Assembly: GCA_017620815.1 (NCBI GenBank) | Contig: JAGAUI010000014.1 | Location: forward strand, 1-63,314 | DNA length: 63,314 nt | Direction of reading: 5' to 3' | Source of the DNA: Flavobacteriales bacterium | Lineage (GTDB): Bacteria > Bacteroidota > Bacteroidia > Flavobacteriales > UBA1820 | In this document: positions 18,315-27,247 of the stretch, in pieces | Position numbering within the stretch: the first letter of the stretch is position 1 | Layout: each line of letters opens with the position of its first letter | Translations under genes and position numbers: made by a program | The notes under the pieces: generated by a model | The model's database searches: none | Seen by the model: only the letters and a program-made list of their open reading frames with translations | What the model was told of the DNA's origin: nothing

Positions 18315-19659
18315 ACTTTTATTTGCAGGTCTTATGACCATTTATGCAACTGTTCTAATGGCACAAGAAGCTATCAAGGTAGATGGTATAGCAGCCATAG
18401 TAGGTAAAGAGGTTATACTAGAGTCTGACGTAGAAGGTGCTTATGCACAGTACAAGGCATCTGGTATGGATATGGATGACACCGACAAATGTGCAATCCT
18501 AGAACAGTTTCTCATAGAAAAACTATTGGCTTATCAAGGAGAAGTGGACTCTTTGGAACTTACCGATAACGAAGTTATGGGACAAGTTCAGCAGAAGATA
18601 GATAATATGATACAGCAGCTGGGCTCTCTTACAGAAGTGCTATCATTCTATCAAAAACCAGACGTTGAGACTCTGCAAGAGGACATGAAAAAACTAGTAC
18701 GTTCACAGATGATGGCAGAACGTATGAAAAACAAAGTGATAGGAGATATAGACCCTTCACCAGAAGACGTTCGTAAATTCTTCAATCGCATACCCAAAGA
18801 CTCTCTACCAGAATTTGAGACAGAATTTGAACTGGCTACACTTATGATGAAACCAGAAGCTACCAAAGAAGCAGAACAAGCAGTCATAGACCAGCTTAAC
18901 GAAATGCGTCGTGAAATACTGGAAGGTGCTTCTTTCCGTACCAAGGCTATTATGTATTCAGAAGACCCAGGGTCGGCTCCTCTAGGTGGTGTTTATGAAG
19001 GCGTACGCAAGGGTATGTTTGTAAAACCATTTGAGGCGGTGGCATTTAATCTAGAAGAAGGCGAAATATCAGAACCTGTAGAGACAGAATACGGTTATCA
19101 TATCATTCAAGTCATAAAACGCCGTGGTGAACAGCTAGACCTACAGCACATTCTCATCCGTCCTAAACAATCTCCAGATGATATCAATAAAGTGCAGGTA
19201 ACTATGGACAGCATAGTATCAAAGGTGCGTGCTGGACAGCTAAAATTTGAAGATGCTGTGAAAGAGTTCTCACAGGACGACGCTACCAAATATAACAACG
19301 GCAACATGATGAACTCTATGACTGGTGAAACAGCATATCCGTTATCTGATATGGATGCACAGCTATACTATGCAGTAGGAAACCTTAAAGCAGGAGAAGT
19401 GTCTGACCCTGTCTATATTGAAGACCCTCGTGAAGGTTCAAAATACGCTATTTTCTATGTAAGAAAACGCACTGAACCTCACCGTGCCAACTACTCTACA
19501 GATTTTAACAAGCTCAAAGAGATGGCCAAAAAAGAAATGACAGAAAAGAAACTACGAGCTTGGGTGTCCAAAAAAGTAAAAGACGTGTATGTCCACGTAG
19601 CCGAAGGATGGGATGATTGTGGATTTATAGCAGATTGGAAACGTGTTGACCGCGAATAA
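18301..19659 (+). CDS. surA: SurA, periplasmic chaperone and peptidyl-prolyl isomerase
   Basis: The 452-residue protein has a signal peptide (about 1-22, VLMAQE). The SurA N-terminal domain spans about 25-165 (VDGIAAIVGKEVILESDVEG). Two parvulin domains follow at about 170-275 (GYHIIQVIKRRG) and 280-385 (LDLQHILIRPK). A C-terminal helix lies at about 400-452. The size and domain order match SurA from Bacteroidota. An in-frame upstream ATG at 18283 would lie inside the preceding gene; I chose 18301 because the signal peptide starts there. It overlaps the lipoprotein gene by 14 bases and ends the three-gene unit. Confidence 0.92.
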   Translation: MKITKLLFAGLMTIYATVLMAQEAIKVDGIAAIVGKEVILESDVEGAYAQYKASGMDMDDTDKCAILEQFLIEKLLAYQGEVDSLELTDNEVMGQVQQKIDNMIQQLGSLTEVLSFYQKPDVETLQEDMKKLVRSQMMAERMKNKVIGDIDPSPEDVRKFFNRIPKDSLPEFETEFELATLMMKPEATKEAEQAVIDQLNEMRREILEGASFRTKAIMYSEDPGSAPLGGVYEGVRKGMFVKPFEAVAFNLEEGEISEPVETEYGYHIIQVIKRRGEQLDLQHILIRPKQSPDDINKVQVTMDSIVSKVRAGQLKFEDAVKEFSQDDATKYNNGNMMNSMTGETAYPLSDMDAQLYYAVGNLKAGEVSDPVYIEDPREGSKYAIFYVRKRTEPHRANYSTDFNKLKEMAKKEMTEKKLRAWVSKKVKDVYVHVAEGWDDCGFIADWKRVDRE

Positions 19660-19674
19660 AATTTGGTATATTTA
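19646..19674 (+). promoter_or_regulatory. Putative promoter upstream of the mutL pair
   Basis: TTG at 19646-19648 and TATATTTA at 19667-19674 (one mismatch to TAnnTTTG) are 18 bases apart. The -7 lies 25 bases before the ATG at 19700. Confidence 0.4.
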
Positions 19675-19699
19675 CATCTAGAACCATTAAAACTTTATT

Positions 19700-20050
19700 A
19701 TGAAAGCACCTAAACTACCATCGTTCATTCGCCAGAACCAACACAACACCTACACACCTCGCTATCGTTATTACGACCCAGCCAAAGAACGTCGTGAGAA
19801 TCGTGAACGTCTATACGGGAAAAAAGATAATAACGGTGAAAGTGATGAAACTTCACCAGAGGAGCATAGCATAGATATGCGTGCTAGATTTCACAACCGC
19901 GTGGAACGCGTACGCCACGTAAAAAAATCTGGCGAAGGCTCTTCTGCTCGCACACTGGTTATAATCATCATAGCACTTCTAGCTGGTGTGATGTGGATGT
20001 TGCAGACAGACTGGTTTGAACGTCTTATAACCAGTTTTATAGGTATGTAA
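19700..20050 (+). CDS. Small conserved membrane-anchored protein upstream of mutL
   Basis: The 116-residue protein is very basic and tyrosine-rich at the N terminus (TPRYRYYDPAKERRENRERL). It has a charged middle and one hydrophobic helix at about 85-105 (TLVIIIIALLAGVMWML) near the C terminus. It lacks a signal peptide, so the N terminus is probably cytoplasmic. I recall short proteins with this YTPRYYDPxKE start beside mutL in many Bacteroidota; their function is unknown and older names such as riboflavin synthase subunit are not supported by the sequence. mutL begins 12 bases after the stop. Confidence 0.75.
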   Translation: MKAPKLPSFIRQNQHNTYTPRYRYYDPAKERRENRERLYGKKDNNGESDETSPEEHSIDMRARFHNRVERVRHVKKSGEGSSARTLVIIIIALLAGVMWMLQTDWFERLITSFIGM

Positions 20051-20062
20051 TAAATATATACT

Positions 20063-21967
20063 ATGACCGATAAAATCAAAGTCCTACCCGACCATATAGC
20101 CAACTGTATAGCTGCAGGAGAAGTCATTAACCGCCCTGCCAATGCCGTAAAAGAACTTATGGAAAATGCTGTTGATGCTGGTGCTACCAGCATCAAGGTT
20201 GTTATACGTCAAGCAGGGAAGGAACTTATCAAGGTCATAGATAATGGATGTGGAATGAGTGCGACAGACGCTGCCAATAGCTTTCTACGCCACGCCACCT
20301 CCAAAATCACTAGTGCCGAAGACCTATTCCACCTCCACACCAAAGGCTTCCGTGGGGAGGCTCTCGCTTCCATAGCGGCAGTCGCTCAAGTAGAGATGAT
20401 AACCAGAAGAGCAGAAGACGAACTTGGCACCCGCATACAGATAGAGAGTTCAAAAGTCGTAGAATCATCGCCCACCACAGCCCCAGTAGGAACTAGTGTG
20501 GCAGTCAAAAACCTTTTTTATAACATTCCAGCACGTCGTAACTTCCTTAAAAGCGATGCTGTGGAATTTGCTCGTATATCAGACGAATTCACTCGTGTGG
20601 CTCTAGCTCACAGTGAGATAGCATTTGAACTGTATCGTGGTGATGAACTAGTATATAAACTCTCTCCATCATCTCTACGTCGTCGCATAGTAGGGCTCTT
20701 CCGTTCCAATACCGATAACAAACTCGTCCCCATAGAGGAAAAAACTCCAGACGTTACCATAGGCGGTTTTGTGTATAAACCAGAATATGCCCGCGTAAAA
20801 AATGCAGACCAATTTATATTTGTCAATAACCGCTATGTAAAGAGTTCGTATTTAAGCAATGCTGTAACGTCGGCTTTTACAGGACTTATCCCAGAGAAAC
20901 ACTATCCCGGGTATTTTCTGTATCTGGAGGTGAACCCATCTACCATAGACATAAATATCTCTCCTACCAAGACAGAAATAAGTTTTGATGATGAGAGAAC
21001 TATATATTCATTTCTAAGGGCTTCCATTCGTCACGCACTAGGCAAATACAACGTACTACCCTCCCTTGACTTTAGCCAAGACCCTGAAATAATAGATGCT
21101 CTCGACCATCCAAAGGAAAATGTAGAGATGCCTACCATTACGTTTGACCCTACATATAACCCATTTGAGGAGGAGGAAGAGAAGACAGAAAAAAAAGAGG
21201 CAGTCTGTCACTCTATAAGTACAAGCACTATCAACAACTCTTCCACTAGAGGAAACGCAATGTCATTTTCTGGATTTAAGAATTCAGATGCTTGGGAGGT
21301 GATAATAAATGACTACAAGGAAGAAACCGAAAGGCAAGATGCTGCCCAAGCCAAACTTTTTGATAATTCTTCCATCACACATACAGAAAAAAACATACCC
21401 ACCGAACAGAACAAATACACACTGGTAAACGGACGTTATATCCTTTCTCATATCAAGACAGGGCTTATGCTCATAGACCCTATAAGAGCTCATTGGAGGA
21501 TACTTTATGAAAAACTAATGCACGACCTTACATCTCGTGGCAGTCTTTCACAGCAGATACTATTTACCGTTACACTGGATTTGACAGCCACACAGCGTAT
21601 CATATTTGACCAGATGGAAGGCGAATTATCACTGCTAGGATTTCAGTTTGAACACCACGAAAGCGGTGAGATAACCGTCATAGGTGTGCCAGTAGGTGTC
21701 AAGGAAGGAGAAATAGCCATCTTTATAGACCAAGTGATAGATGACTATAAAAACGATGCTCCTTCCTCCATATATGAACGTCAGGAGAAAATAGCCCGTA
21801 GTCTTTCCTACTCCATGTGTATAAAACGAGCCTCTACTCTATCATATGGAGAGATGGAGAGCATAGTTACAGACCTTTTTGAATGTGCTTCTCCTTCTAT
21901 CGCACCAAACGGCAAATCCACATTTATACGCATAGATATAGACGAACTAGAAAAGAAATTCAACTAA
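20063..21967 (+). CDS. mutL: DNA mismatch repair protein MutL
   Basis: The 634-residue protein has an N-terminal GHKL ATPase with motifs ENAVDAGATS, DNGCGM and TKGFRGEALASIAAV. A transducer domain runs to about 330, followed by an acidic linker (about 355-420) and a C-terminal dimerisation domain. The endonuclease motif of non-enterobacterial MutL, DQHAx2Ex4E, is replaced by DPIRAHWRILYE at 472-483. The CPHGRP-like zinc motif near the end reads APNGKS. The nicking activity is therefore probably lost, as I believe is true of relatives in this phylum. The gene sits between the small membrane protein and a rhomboid protease in one run. Confidence 0.95.
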   Translation: MTDKIKVLPDHIANCIAAGEVINRPANAVKELMENAVDAGATSIKVVIRQAGKELIKVIDNGCGMSATDAANSFLRHATSKITSAEDLFHLHTKGFRGEALASIAAVAQVEMITRRAEDELGTRIQIESSKVVESSPTTAPVGTSVAVKNLFYNIPARRNFLKSDAVEFARISDEFTRVALAHSEIAFELYRGDELVYKLSPSSLRRRIVGLFRSNTDNKLVPIEEKTPDVTIGGFVYKPEYARVKNADQFIFVNNRYVKSSYLSNAVTSAFTGLIPEKHYPGYFLYLEVNPSTIDINISPTKTEISFDDERTIYSFLRASIRHALGKYNVLPSLDFSQDPEIIDALDHPKENVEMPTITFDPTYNPFEEEEEKTEKKEAVCHSISTSTINNSSTRGNAMSFSGFKNSDAWEVIINDYKEETERQDAAQAKLFDNSSITHTEKNIPTEQNKYTLVNGRYILSHIKTGLMLIDPIRAHWRILYEKLMHDLTSRGSLSQQILFTVTLDLTATQRIIFDQMEGELSLLGFQFEHHESGEITVIGVPVGVKEGEIAIFIDQVIDDYKNDAPSSIYERQEKIARSLSYSMCIKRASTLSYGEMESIVTDLFECASPSIAPNGKSTFIRIDIDELEKKFN

Positions 21968-21991
21968 CATAACCTTAAGAAAAATATAAAT

Positions 21992-22780
21992 ATGAATTAT
22001 CAGAATTTTTCTCCACGTGGTTACTCTATGCTCCCAGAAGGCATAAAATACCTGCTCGTTATAAACGGCATATGCTATCTGGCACAGAGCATGCTGGGGA
22101 ATACACCTCTAGGGCCTTTTATAGACAGTCTAGCCCTATACCAACCGGGTAGTTCACAATTCCATTTCTATCAAATAATTACCAGCGTCTTTATGCATGG
22201 CAGTTTCACCCACCTATTATCCAATATGTTTGCACTATGGATGTTCGGTACGGTGATAGAGAATATATGGGGTACTAGACGATTTATATATTATTATCTG
22301 CTCACTGCTGTGGGTGCGGGAGTACTTTATCTAGGAGTGGCACAGATAGAGATATTTTTTGCTGCACAGGAACTGCTTAATAGCGGTGCCAGCGAGTCTC
22401 TTCTACACGGACTACGTATGGCAGAAAGCACCGATACTGCCAACGAATTATTGGCATTATCATACGCTCATTCTTATTTTCCATCAGATGTAGCAAGTGA
22501 TTACTACTGGATGTACCATATCCCAGTAGTAGGAGCATCGGGAGCTATATTTGGCATACTGATGGCATTTGGTATGATGTTTCCAAATAGTATGATATAT
22601 ATCTATTTCCTATTCCCTATACGTGCCAAATGGTTTGTACTAGGATATGGCATACTAGAATTCATATCTGGCATATCTGGAATACAGAGCGGTGTAGCAC
22701 ACTTTGCACATTTGGGAGGTATGATATTTGGCTACCTTATCATACGCCACTGGAAGAAAAAAGGTCTATGGTATAGATAA
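21992..22780 (+). CDS. Rhomboid-family intramembrane serine protease
   Basis: The 262-residue protein has six or seven hydrophobic segments. The catalytic dyad is Ser183 in GASGAIFG and His240 in AHLGGMIFG. The first loop carries the conserved FMHGSFTHLLSNMFALWMFG. A long hydrophilic insertion at about 120-170 (SESLLHGLRMAESTDTANE) separates helices 3 and 4. Rhomboids cleave membrane-anchored proteins within the bilayer; the substrate is unknown. It begins 24 bases after mutL and is followed after 13 bases by the tRNA-editing gene. Confidence 0.92.
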   Translation: MNYQNFSPRGYSMLPEGIKYLLVINGICYLAQSMLGNTPLGPFIDSLALYQPGSSQFHFYQIITSVFMHGSFTHLLSNMFALWMFGTVIENIWGTRRFIYYYLLTAVGAGVLYLGVAQIEIFFAAQELLNSGASESLLHGLRMAESTDTANELLALSYAHSYFPSDVASDYYWMYHIPVVGASGAIFGILMAFGMMFPNSMIYIYFLFPIRAKWFVLGYGILEFISGISGIQSGVAHFAHLGGMIFGYLIIRHWKKKGLWYR

Positions 22781-22793
22781 AACATAAAAACAA

Positions 22794-23288
22794 ATGAGCG
22801 ATAGAAAAAAAGCTGTCTATTCATATCTAGACAGTAAAGGTATAGAATATGAGTGTTATGAACACCCTGCTGCTCCTACCATAGAAATAGCCAAAGAATA
22901 CTGGAAGGACGATGGGTCTATGCATTGTAAGAACCTGTTTTTCAGGAATAAAAAAGGTAACAGACACTATCTGGTACTGCTAGATGGCGACCAGAGCATG
23001 GCTATACACGACATGGAGGCACGCCTTCACCAAGGCAAACTCACATTTGCATCACCCGAACGTATGGAACGTTATCTGGGCTTATCTCCCGGCTCGGTTT
23101 CACCATTTGGACTTATAAATGACACCGAACACCATGTCCACGTCTTTATAGACCGTAACATAGAAAACGCCTCTTCGCTCAGTTTTCATCCCAATGACAA
23201 CACTGCTACGGTGGTCATCTCACTTTCCCAATTCTTAAAGTATATGGAATGTGTGGGGAATAGTTATGAATTTATAGAACTTTATTAA
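22794..23288 (+). CDS. Prolyl-tRNA editing protein, ProX/PrdX type (YbaK-fold deacylase)
   Basis: The 164-residue protein has the YbaK/aa-tRNA deacylase fold in its free-standing form. The lysine used by the family is Lys46 in CKNLFFRNKKG. LGLSPGSVSPFGLIND and the late FHPNDNTATVVIS are characteristic of the PrdX/ProXp-ala group, which hydrolyses Ala-tRNAPro. Specificity is inferred from these motifs; the related YbaK group prefers Cys-tRNAPro. It ends the mutL-rhomboid run and is followed by a terminator shared with the convergent tRNA-Cys gene. Confidence 0.87.
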   Translation: MSDRKKAVYSYLDSKGIEYECYEHPAAPTIEIAKEYWKDDGSMHCKNLFFRNKKGNRHYLVLLDGDQSMAIHDMEARLHQGKLTFASPERMERYLGLSPGSVSPFGLINDTEHHVHVFIDRNIENASSLSFHPNDNTATVVISLSQFLKYMECVGNSYEFIELY

Positions 23289-23302
23289 AATCTCTTATAA
23301 TG

Positions 23303-23332
23303 AAAAAGGTCGCACTTTCGTGCGACCTTTTT
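23303..23332. terminator. Bidirectional terminator between the editing gene and tRNA-Cys
   Basis: The 13-bp arms at 23303-23315 and 23320-23332 (AAAAAGGTCGCAC and its complement) surround TTTC. A-run and T-run flanks allow termination on both strands. Confidence 0.85.
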
Positions 23333-23338
23333 TTCTTG

Positions 23339-23409
23339 AGGTACCTGGCGGATTCGAACCGCCGTATACGGTTTTGCAGACCGGTGCCTAGCCACTCGGC
23401 CAAGGTACC
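23339..23409 (-). tRNA. tRNA-Cys (anticodon GCA)
   Basis: On the minus strand the 71-base gene folds as a cloverleaf. The acceptor stem is GGTACCT with AGGTACC, the D-arm begins GCCGAGTGGC, the anticodon loop is CTGCAAA with anticodon GCA, and the T-arm contains GGTTCGAATCC. The discriminator base is U, as expected for Cys. The 3' CCA is not encoded. Confidence 0.95.
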
Positions 23410-23425
23410 CTCTCATAAAGCAATG

Positions 23426-23456
23426 CAAAAGTATGATTTTTCTACGTATTTACAAA
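23426..23456 (-). promoter_or_regulatory. Putative promoter of tRNA-Cys
   Basis: On the minus strand, TTTG (plus 23453-23456) and TACTTTTG (plus 23426-23433) are spaced by 19 bases, an excellent match to the -33/-7 consensus just upstream of the tRNA. Confidence 0.65.
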
Positions 23457-23481
23457 ATAAAAAAGGACATAGATGAAAATT

Positions 23482-24795
23482 TTATCTACGAGCTCCTATA
23501 TTTATCTCTGGCAAGAAATCTTTGCGGTGGGCATCCAGTGTTATAAGTATAAACAAAAGCACCGTAAAACTCCACAGGGAACTGCCTCCATAACTGAAAA
23601 ATGGCATAGGGATACCTATCACAGGCATTAGTCCTATGGTCATCGCTATGTTTATCATGAAATGGAATAAAAAAACAGAAAACACACATAGGGCATAATA
23701 CCGTGCAAAATACGTCCTTTGACGGAAGGCCAACCACACTATCATACACAGAAACACAGAAAAAAGTATCACCGTTAGTGATGTACCTACATATCCCCAC
23801 TCCTCTCCCAGAGTAGAAAAAATAAAGTCTGTGTGTTGTTCTGGCACAAAATTACCTTTGGTCTGTGAGCCGTCTAGGAATCCTTTTCCCCACAGTCCAC
23901 CAGAGCCTATCGCTATCTCACTCTGGTAAGTATTAAATCCCACCCCCTTGTTATCCTCTACGAGTTTAAGGGAGGTGAGGATACGCTGACGTTGGTATTC
24001 TTTGAATACACCATTCCACACATAGAAATGTATGATAGAATACATAATAAGCACTATGGCTACATAACATAGTATTCCCCATATCTTTTTCTTCTTAAAC
24101 AGACGATACACACATACCACTAGTCCCAATGCTCCCACCAGAGCAAACACCCACCAGTGGGACAATTGGTAGTGCTGGATAAAGACATCGGTTATAAATG
24201 TGAGAGCGACACTTATTCCTACCGCATAATACACCCCCGATGCTCCAGCCATATACAGCACTATAAAAAACGAAAGAAACACCATTCCCGACCCTGTATC
24301 CTGTATTCCCGTAAGAATCATAGGCAGAGCTATTATACATACTGCTATAATAAGATGTGAGAGTTTTTTCATAGACACTTTATATCGTGCCAAATATGCC
24401 GAAAGAGCTAGAGCTGTAGCTACTTTGGCTATTTCTGAAGGTTGGAGGGAGAAAAATCCCAGCTTATACCAAGCCTTGTTACCCTTTACCTCATGTCCAA
24501 ATATGGGAAGTCCCATAAGTAGTATCATAGCCAACACATACAATATCCAAGCCCATTTCTCATAAGAATTGACATCCAGCAGCATCACCACCGTTATAAT
24601 AATGACACCTACACCGGCATATAGTATCTGTTTTCCTGCATAGTTTCCTAGGTCAAACCATTGGGGAGAGTCCACGCTGTATGTAGCCGAATATATATTT
24701 ACTATCCCAAACAGCACAAATACTGCATAAAGCAATACCAGCGTCCAGCACACCTCTATATGTCCTCGTCCTCCTATGTTACCTGTTATTCTCAT
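23482..24795 (-). CDS. rodA: RodA, SEDS-family peptidoglycan glycosyltransferase of the elongasome
   Basis: RodA polymerises lipid II during lateral wall growth. The protein has 437 residues with about ten membrane helices. Family landmarks include GSGGLWGKGFLDGSQTKG, the loop PEQHTDFIFSTLGEEWGYVG with the conserved Asp, and the late GIPMPFFSYGGSS. A helical stretch with a Lys-rich turn at about 195-240 (LFKKKKIWG) lengthens the middle loop compared with E. coli RodA; longer RodAs are usual in this phylum. It is the last gene of the mre operon, 7 bases after mrdA, and so is coupled to its partner PBP2. Confidence 0.95.
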   Translation of the reverse strand: MRITGNIGGRGHIEVCWTLVLLYAVFVLFGIVNIYSATYSVDSPQWFDLGNYAGKQILYAGVGVIIITVVMLLDVNSYEKWAWILYVLAMILLMGLPIFGHEVKGNKAWYKLGFFSLQPSEIAKVATALALSAYLARYKVSMKKLSHLIIAVCIIALPMILTGIQDTGSGMVFLSFFIVLYMAGASGVYYAVGISVALTFITDVFIQHYQLSHWWVFALVGALGLVVCVYRLFKKKKIWGILCYVAIVLIMYSIIHFYVWNGVFKEYQRQRILTSLKLVEDNKGVGFNTYQSEIAIGSGGLWGKGFLDGSQTKGNFVPEQHTDFIFSTLGEEWGYVGTSLTVILFSVFLCMIVWLAFRQRTYFARYYALCVFSVFLFHFMINIAMTIGLMPVIGIPMPFFSYGGSSLWSFTVLLFILITLDAHRKDFLPEINIGARR

Positions 24796-24802
24796 CTATG
24801 CA

Positions 24803-26707
24803 TTATTTTTTGGGGGATTCTTGATACATACGATATGTACTCTCAAGCGAGCCTTCCAACATTCGTTTTTCTAGTTCTGGACGCGTTACATATCCTCCTC
24901 TTATATAACTTTCCATCATAAGCGAAGCAATAGGTGCTGCCCATCGCGAACCCCATACTCCGTTTTCTACCACTACCGCTATGGCTATGACAGGATTTTC
25001 TCGTGGAGCAAATGCCACAAACATACTATGGTCTGGGAGTTTGACACGTTGTCCGTTTATCTTACGGAAGTTTTCTACCGTTCCCGTTTTACCACACATC
25101 TGGATATCTGGCAGGGCATAGGCACTGGCTGTACCAGCCTTGAATACGTTGGCCATACCATCTGCCACCACATCAAAATGACGAGCCTCTATACCACTTT
25201 CCACACGCCTAGTAAACGAAGTATCTATATCCTCTCCCTCTATGGAACGTATGATATGTGGACGATAATAGTATCCTTTATTGGCTACTGTGGCTGCTAG
25301 ATTGGCCAGATGCATAGGTGTTACCGTTATCTCACCCTGTCCTATGGCATTTGATATGGTGGTAGATGCTTTCCAACGCCCCTTGCCATATGCTCGGTCA
25401 TAAAACTCTACCGTAGGTATAAATCCTTTTCTGCCAGTGGAGAGGTCTGTCCCCAGATACTTACCAAATCCCAACGAATTGGCAACAGAAGTCCACTTGC
25501 GTAAACCATCGGCAGGTTTACGATTTTGCTCTATGGTACGAGAGTACACTGTTGCAAAATACACATTACACGAATACTGATACCCGTGTCTCATATCTAG
25601 AGTCTGTCCTACTCCTCCCTTACATGCCATGACGTGATTACCCACACGATAACCACCACCACAATAAACGCTAAATGATGGACTTACTGCTCCAGTCTGT
25701 AATCCCGCCAATCCTGTAACTATCTTCCACGGCGACCCCGGGGAGTATTCGGCTATAAGACCACGGTCAAACATAGGCTGTGCTGGGTCATTTACCAGTC
25801 GTGCATAGTTTTTACTACGTTCACGTCCCGAAAGCAGAGATGGGTCATATGTAGGAGCTGTAACCAATGCCAATATCTGTCCAGTAGAAGGTTCTATGGC
25901 TATGATAGAACCTCTTTTACCTGTCATAAGACGTTCGCCATACATTTGCAGGTTTATGTCTAGTCCTATGCTTATGTCCTTTCCCGCTACCGATGGAGTA
26001 TCATACTTTCCTCCCATATAATCTCCCGTAACACTACCTCTCACGTCCACCTGCTTATATGAGTGCCCTAGTTTCCCTCTCAATTGTTTTTCATACATCT
26101 TCTCTACACCAGTAGCTCCCAGTATGTCGCCTATCTTATATTCAGAATCCTCATCCAGACGGGCATTTGGACTCACTTCACTTAAAAAACCTAGTACATT
26201 GGCAGCCGAAGCATAATGATAACGTCTCATAGTCGTTTTCTCCAGTGAAAAACCGGGAAATCTATATAAACGTTCTTTTATACGAGGGTAGTCATCGGCC
26301 GAAATCTGGGATATGATAGCATAAGGCTGATGTCGTGAATGACGACGAGCCAGTATCACTTGACGGAATTTTTTAAGCGACGTAGCCAATGCTTCTCTAT
26401 CTACCTCTAGAAGAGCACTTAATGCCGTAGTATCCACCACCACTCGTCTTACTCCTGCACTATCTTTTTCTATGGGCAACATACTATATGTAGCACATAG
26501 GTTATATGCTGGTTGGTTGGAGACTATAAGGCTATCATTACGGTCATATATATAACCTCGTGGAGGGTATATGACATAATCACGACGGGTATTTGAAGCA
26601 GCGAGGAATTTGTATTCATCCTCCGTAACCTGCAAGTAAAAAAGGCGAGAGAGGAATACCCCCGCTATAATCACCACCAATGTTATGAGGAAATACTTGT
26701 TTCTCAC
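24803..26707 (-). CDS. mrdA: Penicillin-binding protein 2 (elongasome transpeptidase)
   Basis: The 634-residue protein has one N-terminal membrane helix (about 5-25), a PBP dimerisation domain and a C-terminal transpeptidase. The active-site motifs are Ser325 and Lys328 in SPWK, the SxN triad SCN in YSCNVYF, and KTG beginning at Lys540 in CGKTGTVEN. PBP2 cross-links the strands made by RodA. The motif usually read as PPGSTFK is here SPGSPWK, still with the required Ser and Lys. It begins 12 bases after mreD. Confidence 0.95.
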   Translation of the reverse strand: MRNKYFLITLVVIIAGVFLSRLFYLQVTEDEYKFLAASNTRRDYVIYPPRGYIYDRNDSLIVSNQPAYNLCATYSMLPIEKDSAGVRRVVVDTTALSALLEVDREALATSLKKFRQVILARRHSRHQPYAIISQISADDYPRIKERLYRFPGFSLEKTTMRRYHYASAANVLGFLSEVSPNARLDEDSEYKIGDILGATGVEKMYEKQLRGKLGHSYKQVDVRGSVTGDYMGGKYDTPSVAGKDISIGLDINLQMYGERLMTGKRGSIIAIEPSTGQILALVTAPTYDPSLLSGRERSKNYARLVNDPAQPMFDRGLIAEYSPGSPWKIVTGLAGLQTGAVSPSFSVYCGGGYRVGNHVMACKGGVGQTLDMRHGYQYSCNVYFATVYSRTIEQNRKPADGLRKWTSVANSLGFGKYLGTDLSTGRKGFIPTVEFYDRAYGKGRWKASTTISNAIGQGEITVTPMHLANLAATVANKGYYYRPHIIRSIEGEDIDTSFTRRVESGIEARHFDVVADGMANVFKAGTASAYALPDIQMCGKTGTVENFRKINGQRVKLPDHSMFVAFAPRENPVIAIAVVVENGVWGSRWAAPIASLMMESYIRGGYVTRPELEKRMLEGSLESTYRMYQESPKK

Positions 26708-26719
26708 CGTATATTTTAT

Positions 26720-27247
26720 TTAGAATCTACGTCTTTTGGAAGGAGCCATAAGCACTACTGTTATTATACAGCATATAGATGTTATAATGGCATTGACAGT
26801 AGCATGTAAAAAGGCACTTGGAAAAAGGTGTATAGACATAGCCTCCATGAAATACAACACTATATGGTGCATCCATACCAAAGCTATAAACATCACCACC
26901 ATAGCCACAGGTTTGACATCGGTAGATAGCAGAGGAGAGAATGTGTCTAGTTCTTTTTCTGGAACGCCCAGAAAATTGGTCACTGCACGATTTCTCACAT
27001 ACACCACCAGCGTACATGCCATAGCGTTAAGTCCTCCAGTAGATGAGAATATATCTATCAGCAGTCCTATCACAAAACCTTCCAGCAGCAACCAACCCAT
27101 AGGAGTGCTATATGGCAGTAAGAACAACAGCAGCACATATAGATATGGCGTAACATAACCCCATATAGCTATATTGTCCAGTACAGCTATTTGCAGTAAC
27201 ATTATGCCTATCCCTATTACTATGGCCTTACTTATCTTCCTGTCCAT
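26720..27247 (-). CDS. mreD: Rod shape-determining protein MreD
   Basis: This is a 175-residue integral membrane protein with five or six hydrophobic segments. It carries YVTPYLYVLLLFLLPYSTPMGWLL and the glycine/aspartate-containing loop GLLIDIFSSTGGLNAMACTL, which typify Bacteroidota MreD. It links MreC to the cytoplasmic MreB filament and PBP2/RodA. It starts inside the end of mreC (20-base overlap), so translation is coupled. Identity rests on topology and operon position as much as on motifs, since MreD is poorly conserved. Confidence 0.88.
   Translation of the reverse strand: MDRKISKAIVIGIGIMLLQIAVLDNIAIWGYVTPYLYVLLLFLLPYSTPMGWLLLEGFVIGLLIDIFSSTGGLNAMACTLVVYVRNRAVTNFLGVPEKELDTFSPLLSTDVKPVAMVVMFIALVWMHHIVLYFMEAMSIHLFPSAFLHATVNAIITSICCIITVVLMAPSKRRRF

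Noticed and set aside
22794-23409. Functional link between the tRNA-editing gene and neighbouring tRNA-Cys
   Set aside because: The protein's motifs fit the Ala-tRNAPro (PrdX) group rather than the Cys-tRNAPro group, and the two genes are convergent with a terminator between; adjacency is probably chance.
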